Below are positions 18,964 through 28,076 of a DNA stretch of 64,000 nt, in pieces. Source of the stretch: Cytophagaceae bacterium ABcell3 (GTDB lineage: Bacteria > Bacteroidota > Bacteroidia > Cytophagales > Cytophagaceae); contig CP133159.1 in assembly GCA_030913385.1 (NCBI GenBank), positions 4,381,001-4,445,000 on the forward strand, given 5' to 3'. How positions within the stretch are numbered: the stretch's first letter is position 1; each line of letters begins with the position of its first letter. The notes below the pieces were generated by a model. That model saw nothing but the letters and a program-made list of their open reading frames with translations. It was not told where the DNA came from and made no database searches. The position numbers and the translations under genes are program-made.

Positions 18964-19260
18964 TTATTCACTTAAATGAGCTATACATTTATCAATCTCT
19001 TTGATATACTCATTCAATGTATTTTTTAACTCAGTTGTTTTCTGAGGGTCATCCTTTACAGATGACACAATTTTACTAATTTTATCTTGATTATTAAAAT
19101 TTCTTACCTGTTCATTCAGACTTTCCACCTCATTTTTTAACAGTTTATTTTCTTCCACAGCAGATTTCAGCGCTCCTTTAAGGTTGTTATAATCCCTTAA
19201 AAGAATCCTTACTTTCTGCTCCAACTGGTTTAACCTTTCTATGGTGGCTTTTTTGTCCAT
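18964..19260 (-). CDS. ZapB-like coiled-coil protein
   Basis: 98 residues, almost entirely predicted coiled coil with leucine heptads from residue 8 to ~60 (LNQLEQKVRILLRDYNNLK). It lies two bases after pheT and directly before zapA. Sequence alone gives little; size, coiled coil and position next to zapA suggest a ZapB-like Z-ring factor. That function is inferred. Confidence 0.75.
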   Translation of the reverse strand: MDKKATIERLNQLEQKVRILLRDYNNLKGALKSAVEENKLLKNEVESLNEQVRNFNNQDKISKIVSSVKDDPQKTTELKNTLNEYIKEIDKCIAHLSE

Positions 19261-19262
19261 TT

Positions 19263-21677
19263 TTATTTCCGAATCACCGCTCCCAGTTCTTTCTCAAAAG
19301 CTGTCATTAGGCGGTTCATAGTTTTGTCAATTACTTTATCGGTTAACGTTTTCTCAAGGTCTTGAAGAATGAAACTTACAGAATAAGACTTTTTGCCCTC
19401 TCCCAAGTTTTCACCTTCATAAACGTCAAAAACATTCACATTAGTCAATAGTTTTCGCTCTATTTTTTTTGCCAATGTTTCAATTTGCTCAAAAGTAACC
19501 GTTGTATCAAGCACCAACGATAAATCTCTACGCACTTCAGGAAACCTGCTTATCTCCTGATATACCAAATCTTTTCCTGAATAATTTAAAAGCCCATCAA
19601 AATCAATGTCTGCATAATAAACAGGCTGACTTATGTCCATTTTTTTAAGCAGATCATTGCTCACTTTGCCTAAGCTTACCACTTCCTTATCTTTCAAATA
19701 AAACGAAACTCCTTCACTGAAGATTCCTTGTTGGGGCGTTCCCGAAGAAAGATTTTCCAAGCCTGCTTTAGAAAGTAACATATCGACAATTTGCTTTAAG
19801 CCATAATAATCAATAGAACCTTTTGGGGCAGTCCAACTTTCATGGGTTTTATTACCTGTTAAAAATAGGGCCAGTCGGTTATGTTCCTTATAACTTTCTC
19901 CGTCTTTCTGGTATATTTTACCCAGTTCAAATAATTTAAGGTCTTTTTGTCTACGGTTAATGTTCCAAGCAATAACTTCAAGACCGGAAAACAGCAAACG
20001 CTGTCTCATCACTCCAAGGTCTTCGCTCAATTTATTCAAAATACTCACAGAAGTCTCTGCCTCTTTTAACCATTCGGCATAAGCTGGTTTGGTAAGAGAG
20101 TTTGTAACTATCTCATTAAAGCCATTTCCTGTCAAAATCGTAGAAAGCCCAGCATAAAGCTTTTCTTTATCTTTTTCTGGAAAATCTGCAATATAAGCTG
20201 CGCTAAGCCTGTCTACAGCCTCAACTTTATCAAATCCATATATACGGATAACCTCTTCTATAATATCAGCTTCACGTTTTACATCTACCCTATAAGGGGG
20301 TACTTTTAAGGATAGCTTACCGTCTTCTTCCTTTTGAATGTCTATATCAAGATTAGCCAGTATCTCTTTGATTTCACTGGCAGGGATATCCACCCCAATC
20401 AGGTCACATATTCTGCTATAGCTAGTTTTTACATCAGCATCAGCCACCGGGCTTGGATACAAGTCTGTCAGATCAGAAGCGATCTGCCCACCGGCAACCT
20501 CCAGTATTAAAGAAGCCGCTTTTTTCAAAGCGTCGACTACCATACGAGGATCTGTACCACGCTCAAACCGGAAAGAAGCATCTGTCTTCAGCCCGTGCAC
20601 CATACTGGTTTTACGGACATAATCAGGAGAGAAGCAAGCACTTTCAATAAATACCGATGTAGTCTCCGAAGTCACTCCAGAATCAGCACCACCAAATACA
20701 CCGGCAATGCACATAGGCGCTTCTTCATTGCAGATCATAAGGTCTGTCGCCTTTAGCTTTCTTTCAACGCCATCTAAAGTGACAAAAGGAGTGCCTTCTG
20801 CAACAGTTTTAATAAGTACCTTTTTGCCTTTAACTTCCTCCAAGTCAAATGCATGCAAAGGCTGCCCCAGTCCATGGAGGATGTAATTTGTAACATCTAC
20901 CACATTGTTGATAGGTGCAAGCCCAATGGCTCTGAGCTTATTCTTTAGCCATTCTGGAGAGTCTTTGACAGTAATTCCTGTAATAGAAATACCAGCATAA
21001 CGGACGCAACCAGATTGTTCTTCAATAGCAATATGCGTCTGCCCCTGATCTGATTTCTTTTCAGGCAAGGTAATTTCTTCGTGGGCTTTTTTAAGCGACC
21101 TTTTTAGCAATGCTTTTAAATCGCGGGAAACGCCAAAGTGAGAGGCTGCATCAGCCCTGTTGGGAGTAAGGCCAATTTCAAAAATCACATCCTTATAAAC
21201 ATCAAAATAATCTGCTGCCGGAGTGCCTGGTTTTAAATCAGTCTTCAACACCATGATACCGTCATGTGACTGCCCCAAACCCAATTCATCTTCTGCGCAT
21301 ATCATACCTTCTGACACTTCTCCCCTTATTTTTGACTTCTTAATAGGGAAAGCCTCCCCTTCTGCTGTATATAATGTAGCCCCTATAGTCGCCACAGCCA
21401 CTTTTTGTCCTGCAGCCACGTTGGGTGCCCCACAAACAACATTGATAGGCGCATCCAAACCAACATCTACCGTAGTTTTCTTCAAGCGGTCTGCATTAGG
21501 GTGCTGTTCACACGTAAGCACCTCTCCAATAACCACCCCTTCAAGCCCCCCTTTCAGGGACTCAAACTTTTCTATCTTTTCAACTTCCAGACCTGAATGA
21601 GTAAGTAATTCTGCTACAGTTTCAGGAGATTCTTGTATATCTATAAATTCTTTTAACCAGTTAAACGAGATTTTCAT
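19263..21677 (-). CDS. pheT: phenylalanine-tRNA ligase, beta subunit
   Basis: 804 residues, full length. It has an N-terminal tRNA-binding (EMAP-like) domain (~40-150), B3/4 editing domain (~210-370), B5 domain (~400-475), a catalytic-like core and the C-terminal FDX-ACB anticodon domain (SRFPEVRRDLSLV onward). It pairs with PheS, which is not in the window. First of a four-gene run ending in rny. Confidence 0.97.
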   Translation of the reverse strand: MKISFNWLKEFIDIQESPETVAELLTHSGLEVEKIEKFESLKGGLEGVVIGEVLTCEQHPNADRLKKTTVDVGLDAPINVVCGAPNVAAGQKVAVATIGATLYTAEGEAFPIKKSKIRGEVSEGMICAEDELGLGQSHDGIMVLKTDLKPGTPAADYFDVYKDVIFEIGLTPNRADAASHFGVSRDLKALLKRSLKKAHEEITLPEKKSDQGQTHIAIEEQSGCVRYAGISITGITVKDSPEWLKNKLRAIGLAPINNVVDVTNYILHGLGQPLHAFDLEEVKGKKVLIKTVAEGTPFVTLDGVERKLKATDLMICNEEAPMCIAGVFGGADSGVTSETTSVFIESACFSPDYVRKTSMVHGLKTDASFRFERGTDPRMVVDALKKAASLILEVAGGQIASDLTDLYPSPVADADVKTSYSRICDLIGVDIPASEIKEILANLDIDIQKEEDGKLSLKVPPYRVDVKREADIIEEVIRIYGFDKVEAVDRLSAAYIADFPEKDKEKLYAGLSTILTGNGFNEIVTNSLTKPAYAEWLKEAETSVSILNKLSEDLGVMRQRLLFSGLEVIAWNINRRQKDLKLFELGKIYQKDGESYKEHNRLALFLTGNKTHESWTAPKGSIDYYGLKQIVDMLLSKAGLENLSSGTPQQGIFSEGVSFYLKDKEVVSLGKVSNDLLKKMDISQPVYYADIDFDGLLNYSGKDLVYQEISRFPEVRRDLSLVLDTTVTFEQIETLAKKIERKLLTNVNVFDVYEGENLGEGKKSYSVSFILQDLEKTLTDKVIDKTMNRLMTAFEKELGAVIRK

Positions 21678-21725
21678 ATTACCGCAGTATTAATTCAAGC
21701 TGCAAAAATACTGAAATCCCGTTCT

Positions 21726-22373
21726 TTATTCATAAGCCTTGTAATTTTTTTCTCCTGCACGTATTTCTTGGTCAATAAAATTACCTTCTGGAGGCAATGG
21801 ACAACTATATCTGATGTTATAAACACAATAAGGATTGTAAGCAAGGTTAAAATCTATCTCAATTTCTTCCTCATTATCATATTTTAGATCCAGATACCTG
21901 CCCCCACCATAAGTATCTTCCCCACTGGTCTTATCTGTAAAAGGCAAAAAAAGCATGGTCGTGTCCACTTCATTGCCTGTCCTTTTCAAAAGCAGGACAC
22001 GAGCAGGTTGCTCATTCAACTCAAAAGAGGCATAGGCATATTTAATAAAATCTTCTTTTTTGCCATCACTTCTTTTAATAGAAATTACCTGTTCATCCCC
22101 GGTCAGAAGCTCTAAAGAAGCTGTAGTTTTATAAGAAGGGTCTGGATCATAGTAGTTTAAACCTTCAAACTCAGCTTGATTCTCAATTGGGGAGTCTTTA
22201 TCTCTGCCAAAGTATTTATCCTTTTCCTTCCTAAAAGCCTGTACTGATTCTATATAAGCCTCAGGATCTTCTGTTTGCTCAGTGGAAAAAAGAGACACAA
22301 AGATCATGATGACAACGAGGCCAATCAGACCAGTAAGAATGGATTTAGAATTAATATTAAAGGGTGCCTTCAT
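21726..22373 (-). CDS. DUF1684 family protein, membrane-anchored
   Basis: 215 residues from the ATG at 22373; a Met 20 codons upstream would extend further into radC and is less likely. One N-terminal membrane helix precedes a DUF1684 domain, recognisable by YGGGRYLDL, DFNLAYNPYCVYN and CPLPPEGN. Function unknown. It overlaps the end of radC by 17 bases, indicating co-transcription, and lies 48 bases before pheT. Confidence 0.82.
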   Translation of the reverse strand: MKAPFNINSKSILTGLIGLVVIMIFVSLFSTEQTEDPEAYIESVQAFRKEKDKYFGRDKDSPIENQAEFEGLNYYDPDPSYKTTASLELLTGDEQVISIKRSDGKKEDFIKYAYASFELNEQPARVLLLKRTGNEVDTTMLFLPFTDKTSGEDTYGGGRYLDLKYDNEEEIEIDFNLAYNPYCVYNIRYSCPLPPEGNFIDQEIRAGEKNYKAYE

Positions 22374-23061
22374 CTGCAAAACTGTAATAAGAATGATCTG
22401 TAAATATAATATGATCCAACACAGGAATTTCAAGAAAAGCTCCGGCTTGCTTCAATTTTGTAGTAAGTCTCAAATCTGCATCGCTAGGCTTGAGGTTTCC
22501 TGATGGATGATTATGTACTAATATCACAGAACATGCCAGATTTTCAAGGGCTGCTTTAAAAATAATTTTAGGATCGGCCACGGTGCCTGTTATGCCGCCA
22601 CTGCTAATAGGCACTTTCTTCATCACATGGTTTGCCCGATTGAGCAACACAATCCAGAATTCTTCATGAGGCAAATCAAGCATATGAGGTTTCATAACAT
22701 TATAAACGTCCTTAGAACAAGTGATCACGGACTTTTGCATAGAAACCTGCTCTTTTCTTCTTCTGCCTAATTCAAGCGCACTCACAATGGCAATAGCTTT
22801 GGCCTCTCCTATCCCTTTAAATTTTTGAAGGTCTTTTACAGAATACTTTGCCAACTCATTTAGGTCATTTCCGGCTTCCTTCAATATAAGCTTAGAAACA
22901 TCTACAGCACTCATTGAAACTGTACCAGAGCCAATAAGAATAGCAATAAGTTCTGCGTCGGAAAGTGCGTTTCTGCCTTTCAACAAAAGTTTTTCCCTAG
23001 GGCGATCCTCCTCTGCCCAACTTGGAATCTTTAAAGAGGTGGTCGTATAAGAACTGGTCAT
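22357..23061 (-). CDS. radC: RadC/JAB-domain protein
   Basis: 234 residues. An N-terminal helix-hairpin-helix part (DLQKFKGIGEAKAIAI) precedes a JAMM/MPN+ metalloprotease-like domain with the motif VHNHPSGNLKPSDAD. All metal ligands are present. Despite the historical DNA-repair name its role is unclear. Chromosomal rather than island-like, since it overlaps the DUF1684 gene. Confidence 0.92.
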   Translation of the reverse strand: MTSSYTTTSLKIPSWAEEDRPREKLLLKGRNALSDAELIAILIGSGTVSMSAVDVSKLILKEAGNDLNELAKYSVKDLQKFKGIGEAKAIAIVSALELGRRRKEQVSMQKSVITCSKDVYNVMKPHMLDLPHEEFWIVLLNRANHVMKKVPISSGGITGTVADPKIIFKAALENLACSVILVHNHPSGNLKPSDADLRLTTKLKQAGAFLEIPVLDHIIFTDHSYYSFADEGTL

Positions 23062-23138
23062 TATTGTAAAAAAATTAATTTTAAAAAATCAACAACTCAG
23101 AAAAAACCAGAATACCTAATTGCCCAACAACACGAAAA

Positions 23139-23164
23139 GCCTTATATCAACAAAGATATAAGGC
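23139..23164 (-). terminator. rpsT terminator
   Basis: Perfect 10-bp stem GCCTTATATC / GATATAAGGC with a six-base loop, 25 bases past the rpsT stop; TTTT follows on the minus strand. Confidence 0.75.
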
Positions 23165-23188
23165 TAGACACAATATATTTTTTTTATA

Positions 23189-23440
23189 TTATAAACCTGC
23201 TATATGCTTGGCAAGCTTAGACTTCTTATTAGAAGCATTATTCTTATGAATAACCCTATTCTTTGCAAGTTTATCAATCATTCCAGTAACTTTCTTGAAT
23301 AACTCCTGAGCTTCCGCTTTATCAGTAGTATTCTGAAGCTTCTTAATAAAAGTACGCGTGGTCTTCGCCTGATACTTGTTTCTTAATGTCTTACTCTTTG
23401 TAGACCTGATTCTTTTTAATGCTGACTTATGATTGGCCAT
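23189..23440 (-). CDS. rpsT: 30S ribosomal protein S20
   Basis: 83 residues, very basic, with the canonical start MANHKSALKRIR. It binds 16S rRNA in the small subunit. Single gene with its own promoter and terminator. Confidence 0.97.
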   Translation of the reverse strand: MANHKSALKRIRSTKSKTLRNKYQAKTTRTFIKKLQNTTDKAEAQELFKKVTGMIDKLAKNRVIHKNNASNKKSKLAKHIAGL

Positions 23441-23478
23441 AATATCTTAAATAAACTTTTATCTATCCAAAAGGAATG

Positions 23479-23509
23479 CAAAGGTAATTCAAATATTTAC
23501 AAAAACAAA
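23479..23509 (-). promoter_or_regulatory. Bacteroidota-type promoter of rpsT
   Basis: On the minus strand TTTG (23509-23506), exactly 19 bases, then TACCTTTG (23486-23479). This is a full match to the TTTG / TAnnTTTG consensus, about 40 bases before the rpsT start. Confidence 0.8.
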
Positions 23510-23588
23510 AAACGCCTCACTTTTTTCACTGAGATTTGACAAACCATTACCCTCCTTCTTAACTTTATACCAAAGTTATTTTTTTAAG

Positions 23589-24524
23589 ATGTTTATTACA
23601 AGATTTTTAGCTATTCTGTTATTGTTTGCCTCTGGACACCACTGTTTGGGGTGGGGATTTTTTGCACACAAAAAAATCAACCGATATGCGGTTTACCTAC
23701 TCCCCTATGAAATGGTGGGCTTATACAAAAGCCACATTACTTATTTAGAAGAAGCAGCGGTAATCCCTGACAAAAGAAGGTATGCTGTAAAAGAAGAAGC
23801 CCCAAGACACTATATCGACCTTGATGAGTACGATGATTTTGCCACAGGTTTGCCTCAAGACTGGGAAAGTGCTGTAGAGAAATTTTCTGAGGACACGCTA
23901 CTTGCTCATGGCATAGTACCTTGGCATATCCAAACCATGAAACACAGGCTAACAAATGCTTTTAAAAATAAAGATCACGAAAAAATCATCCGGTATTCCG
24001 CAGAAATAGGTCATTACATTGCTGACGCGCATGTCCCTTTACATACCACGAAAAACTACAATGGTCAACTGACAAATCAGGTGGGCATACATGGCTTTTG
24101 GGAATCCAGGCTTCCAGAGCTATTTTTTGATGAGTATGACCTATTTTTAGGAAAAGCAACATATATAGAAAACACGCAAAAAGCTGCTTGGGAAGCCGTG
24201 TATACATCACATGCAGCCGTAGACTCTGTTTTAACACTTGAAAAAATGCTCAACGACCGTTTCCCTTCGGACAAGAAATATAGCTTTGAAGAAAGGGGGA
24301 ACTCAACTATAAAAGTATATTCCCAGGAATATGCCACAGAATACCGCCGCATGCTCAACAATATGGTAGAAAAACGCCTGAGGGCATCTATAAAATTGGT
24401 CGCAAGCTTTTGGTACACTTGCTGGGTTGATGCAGGGCAGCCAGACCTTGGAAATACTAAGATCCCGAACTTAGAAGCACCTTCAGACACCACATTTCAA
24501 CCTCACACGCAATGTACCCACTAA
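23589..24524 (+). CDS. secreted S1/P1 nuclease / zinc phospholipase C-like protein
   Basis: 311 residues with a signal peptide cleaved near ...HHCLG, so the mature protein starts near the Trp of WGFFAHKKINRYAV, as in zinc-dependent S1/P1 nucleases where the N-terminal Trp binds zinc. Further zinc ligands fit GHYIADAHVPLHTT and the HGFWES stretch. Predicted to be exported. Whether it cuts nucleic acid or phospholipid cannot be told. Confidence 0.8.
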   Translation: MFITRFLAILLLFASGHHCLGWGFFAHKKINRYAVYLLPYEMVGLYKSHITYLEEAAVIPDKRRYAVKEEAPRHYIDLDEYDDFATGLPQDWESAVEKFSEDTLLAHGIVPWHIQTMKHRLTNAFKNKDHEKIIRYSAEIGHYIADAHVPLHTTKNYNGQLTNQVGIHGFWESRLPELFFDEYDLFLGKATYIENTQKAAWEAVYTSHAAVDSVLTLEKMLNDRFPSDKKYSFEERGNSTIKVYSQEYATEYRRMLNNMVEKRLRASIKLVASFWYTCWVDAGQPDLGNTKIPNLEAPSDTTFQPHTQCTH

Positions 24525-24651
24525 ACCAGTTTAACTAACACCGTTGGCTATTAAAACTGTACTTTTTTCACTTTAACAACTTTTAGTTGGAATAAACAAA
24601 CAATCTCAAACAAGTACTTCTATCATCCTTTTTCTTCATCGGTTTTCAAAC

Positions 24652-24659
24652 TATATTTG
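24652..24659 (+). promoter_or_regulatory. TAnnTTTG box upstream of the TPR gene
   Basis: TATATTTG lies 20 bases before the ATG. No exact TTTG lies at the expected upstream spacing, so only the -7 half is supported. Confidence 0.45.
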
Positions 24660-24679
24660 AAGAGTAACTAACATCATCT

Positions 24680-26257
24680 ATGAGACACGGAATACTTTCA
24701 ACTATAGTTTTATTAATCTTATCAGTTTGCTCTTCGAAAGCACAATCAAATGAAATAGCTGGCAAGATCTATAATATGCAAGGCCCAAGGGCTGGAGCAT
24801 GGGATTTATTGGCTGACAAAGAAAGGTTCTATCTTGACGAGAGCAAACATAAGGACCTGGTCAATTTAACATCCAAGAAAGACCTTCCTGCCTTTGTCAA
24901 TGGGTGGAAAAGCCTCACTAGTACGCTTTTTATAAAAACCGACATTTCTTTTGAAGATGCAAGCCTAAAAGCGATTCAAGCTGCCTTTGACCCGAAGAAA
25001 GCATCTGCTGAAATCACAGATGTAAAAGAAGGCGACCTTTATATTGCCCGCATCAGAGATGAAGATGTTTATGTGATAATGAAAATTGATGAAGTTTTAG
25101 ATGACGGCAAAACCATTACACACAAAAATGGTCATAACAATGACTACATCAGCTTTACTTATAAAAGGTTTGTAGCCCCTTCCGCTAATGATGAGTTCTT
25201 GTCGCATGAACAGCTGTACGAAAAAGCGATGAATGCGTACAAGAAAAGCAATTACACTATGGCTATAGCTTATTTGGATCAAGCTATTAAAAAAGACGAT
25301 TCGCATTTTGACTATTTTTACTATAGAGGCATTTCAAATCTGGAACTTGAAAAGTTCAATGCAGCTGACAAGGATTTTACCCAAACCATTGCTATGGACT
25401 CAAGCCATATGAATTCCTTTCTAAAAAGAGGCAAAGCAAGGGCTGGGAAAGGCGAACATGAATTGGCGGTTGAAGATTTTTCTACAGTGATCAACAAAGA
25501 TAGTTCTGTTGTAGAAGCCTGGAGTGGCAGGGGAAATTCTAAATATAAGCTGGAAGCATATACTGGCGCTATTGATGATTACACCCAAGCCATTAAGCTT
25601 GAGCCGAAAAACTTTATGCACTACTATGGAAGAGGGCTTGTCAAAAACGACGACGCACAGCTTTCGGAAGCCATTAAAGATTATGACAAAGTGATAGCAC
25701 TTTACCCTGAATACAATAATGGCTGGTTCCAAAGAGGGCTAACCTTTAATAGTCTTGGAAAATTTGACGCTGCAGTAGAAGATTTCACAAGAGTAATACT
25801 GTTAGACCCTGAAGACAAAAAATCTTTGTACAACAGGGCAACCGCCAGAAGAGAACTAAACCAGTATCAAGAAGCTGTTTACGACTATAACAAAGCCATC
25901 ACCTTAGACCCAGAACTAAGTGAAGCATATTATGAACTTGCCAATACAAGAGTTAAAATGAAGGATGTTCAAGGTGCTATTTTCGACTTTAACAGGTATG
26001 TTGAAAGAAACCCTAAAGACCCAAAAGTCTTTGTAACAAGAGGGCAGTTCTTTATGGAGCTTGGAAGGGCCAATTATGCCATTCACGATTATGACAAGGC
26101 TATTGAGCTTGATAACAACAATGCGGAATATTTCCTATATAGAGGCATAGCCAAGAAAAACGCAAAAGACAAAGAAGGAGCATGTGCCGACTGGAAAAAA
26201 GCATCTTCTCTAGGTAACTCAAAAGCTGAAGAGTACACAAAGAAACACTGCAAATAA
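24680..26257 (+). CDS. secreted TPR-repeat protein
   Basis: 525 residues. Signal peptide at 1-21 (ending SSKAQS), an unassigned N-terminal region to ~165, then about ten tetratricopeptide repeats to the C-terminus (each with a Y/A...A..DF..AI.LDP pattern, for example AIDDYTQAIKLEPKN). The protein is exported, likely periplasmic or surface scaffold. Its probable terminator lies 300 bases further on, beyond a repeat B insertion. Confidence 0.88.
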   Translation: MRHGILSTIVLLILSVCSSKAQSNEIAGKIYNMQGPRAGAWDLLADKERFYLDESKHKDLVNLTSKKDLPAFVNGWKSLTSTLFIKTDISFEDASLKAIQAAFDPKKASAEITDVKEGDLYIARIRDEDVYVIMKIDEVLDDGKTITHKNGHNNDYISFTYKRFVAPSANDEFLSHEQLYEKAMNAYKKSNYTMAIAYLDQAIKKDDSHFDYFYYRGISNLELEKFNAADKDFTQTIAMDSSHMNSFLKRGKARAGKGEHELAVEDFSTVINKDSSVVEAWSGRGNSKYKLEAYTGAIDDYTQAIKLEPKNFMHYYGRGLVKNDDAQLSEAIKDYDKVIALYPEYNNGWFQRGLTFNSLGKFDAAVEDFTRVILLDPEDKKSLYNRATARRELNQYQEAVYDYNKAITLDPELSEAYYELANTRVKMKDVQGAIFDFNRYVERNPKDPKVFVTRGQFFMELGRANYAIHDYDKAIELDNNNAEYFLYRGIAKKNAKDKEGACADWKKASSLGNSKAEEYTKKHCK

Positions 26258-26295
26258 AATAATGCTGCGGGGCTTTTAAAACCGGTTCGTAAATA

Positions 26296-26567
26296 TTTTA
26301 ATTAGGGCCTGCTGAAAAAGTCACAAGTGTGCAAGATACGCATGGCCTTACATGAAGACGTATTGGAATACTTCGAATGTAAGGCCATAAAGTAGATTGT
26401 GCGCTTGTGGCTAGCCCAAAAAAAGTATTGGGTTAAAAGCTTCTCACTTTAATGTGCACGGAAAAATAAGAAATAACCGAAAAAACCTTGCACCTATACC
26501 TCCTAATTCTTATACAAATATCAACAGATCAATGTTTTGGGCGTTTTTCAGCGCGCCCTAATTAAAA
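26296..26567. repeat. repeat B, full copy (MITE-like)
   Basis: About 260-270 bases. Left end TTTTAATTAGGGCCTGCTG and, on the other strand from the right, TTTTAATTAGGGCGCGCTG: 13 identical terminal bases, two mismatches, then GCTGAAAAA. The interior holds a 12-bp perfect inverted repeat (ATGGCCTTACAT at 26342-26353, ATGTAAGGCCAT at 26377-26388). No coding capacity. A shorter inverted relative is at 41922-42038. Confidence 0.8.
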
Positions 26568-26598
26568 GGGTCGCAGTAAATGTGATCCTTTTTTTATT
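26565..26598 (+). terminator. probable terminator of the TPR gene, displaced by repeat B
   Basis: AAAGGGTC / GATCCTTT stem followed by a T-run, directly abutting the right end of repeat B and 310 bases past the TPR stop. Confidence 0.6.
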
Positions 26599-26606
26599 CC
26601 TACACC

Positions 26607-26631
26607 CGAAATCTAATGCATAATCCAGGTT
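26607..26631 (-). repeat. repeat A end fragment, left of rarA
   Basis: CTAATGCATAATCCAGGTT with preceding CGAAAT matches the terminal 25 bases of repeat A copy 2 (16900-16924) with one change. Nothing else of the element is present. Confidence 0.75.
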
Positions 26632-26637
26632 GAAAAA

Positions 26638-27903
26638 TTAGTACTTGTACTTATTTTGCCAGAACTTCTTTAACCTTTGCCGCAGTTCATTCTCCCTGGC
26701 ATTATTACCGGGGTTATAAAGTTTTGTACCGCTCAGTTTATCCGGCAAGTACTCCTGAGGTGCAAAATTATTTTCATAATCATGGGAATATTTATACCCC
26801 TTACCATACCCTTCGTCTTTCATCAATTTGGTTGGGGCATTTCTAAGATGCATAGGTACAGCCAAGTCGCCATACTGCCTGACTAGCTGTCCAGCCTTCT
26901 TGATTGCCACATAAGATGCATTACTTTTAGGAGAAGCAGCTAAGTAAGTAGTACATTGAGAAAGTATAATTTCTGCTTCAGGATAGCCGATCACCTGTAC
27001 TGCCTGGAAACAATTGGTGGCCATAACCAAAGCAGTGGGATTGGCATTACCTATATCTTCAGAGGCTGATATAATAAGCCGCCTCGCGATGAATTTAACA
27101 TCTTCTCCCCCTTCAATCATCCTTGCCAACCAGTAAACGGCCGCATTCGGGTCGCTTCCCCTAATGCTCTTTATAAAGGCCGATATGACGTCATAGTGCA
27201 TTTCGCCTTGCTTATCATAAAGGGCAACTTTCCGCTGGGCTACCTTCATCACGGCCTCATCCGTAATTTCTACAGGGTCGACGTTGGCTTCAATAACCAG
27301 TTCCAATAAATTCAGCAGACGACGGGCGTCCCCTCCTGATATATTGAACAGTGCAGAATAACTTTTAATGCTAACAGTTCGCTTCTTCAGTTCTACGTCT
27401 GACGTAAGGGCATATTGAACAAGGGATTTTAAATCATCTTCTGTCAGAGGTTTTAAAGTATACACTTGGCAGCGGGACAAAAGCGCAGAAATAACCTCGA
27501 AAGATGGATTTTCAGTTGTAGCACCTATAAGGGTGATCACGCCTTTCTCGACCGCCCCTAGCAAAGCATCTTGTTGCGATTTGCTAAACCGGTGAATTTC
27601 ATCTATAAATAAAATAGTCTTTGTTTTTCCTTTAGCACGCCCTATTACCTCCCTAACTTCTTTGACACCGGAACTTACAGCACTTAACACAAAAAAAGGT
27701 ACTTTAACAGTATTGGCTATAATATTGGCCAAAGAAGTCTTTCCCACTCCAGGAGGACCCCAAAAAATCATAGAAGGAATGCTCCCTGACTCAATGACCC
27801 TCCGAATAATACCTCCTTCACCAATCAAATGCTTTTGACCAATATATTGATCTAGCGTTGAAGGCCGTAAACGTTCTGCCAAAGGAATTTGATTATCAAA
27901 CAT
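26638..27903 (-). CDS. rarA: replication-associated recombination protein A (MgsA)
   Basis: 421 residues. AAA+ ATPase of the clamp-loader group that acts at stalled forks. Walker A GPPGVGKTS near 50, Walker B ILFIDEIHRF near 97, sensor 1 GATTENPSF, and the C-terminal tetramerisation region with GSDPNAAVYWLARM. Full length. Repeat A end fragments lie just beyond its stop and about 45 bases before its start. Confidence 0.95.
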   Translation of the reverse strand: MFDNQIPLAERLRPSTLDQYIGQKHLIGEGGIIRRVIESGSIPSMIFWGPPGVGKTSLANIIANTVKVPFFVLSAVSSGVKEVREVIGRAKGKTKTILFIDEIHRFSKSQQDALLGAVEKGVITLIGATTENPSFEVISALLSRCQVYTLKPLTEDDLKSLVQYALTSDVELKKRTVSIKSYSALFNISGGDARRLLNLLELVIEANVDPVEITDEAVMKVAQRKVALYDKQGEMHYDVISAFIKSIRGSDPNAAVYWLARMIEGGEDVKFIARRLIISASEDIGNANPTALVMATNCFQAVQVIGYPEAEIILSQCTTYLAASPKSNASYVAIKKAGQLVRQYGDLAVPMHLRNAPTKLMKDEGYGKGYKYSHDYENNFAPQEYLPDKLSGTKLYNPGNNARENELRQRLKKFWQNKYKY

Positions 27904-27949
27904 TTCAATCAGTTAATTTATGTTAAACCCAGATCTTGTAACCGTGTTT

Positions 27950-27987
27950 AACCTGAAATATAGAACTTTCTATTGCGTAGCAAAACA
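27950..27987 (-). repeat. repeat A end fragment, right of rarA
   Basis: AACCTGAAATAT, then AGAACTTTCTATTGCGTAG, then CAAAAC matches the other end of repeat A (16755-16796) except for a five-base deletion (GCATT) in the inverted-repeat core. The rest of the element is absent. Confidence 0.75.
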
Positions 27988-28076
27988 AAATATGTCATTG
28001 CCATTAACAAACAGTGGGCAATTGCGAGTTAAACAATTACATGAAATTACAATTAAAAAATGTATAATTTTACTTC

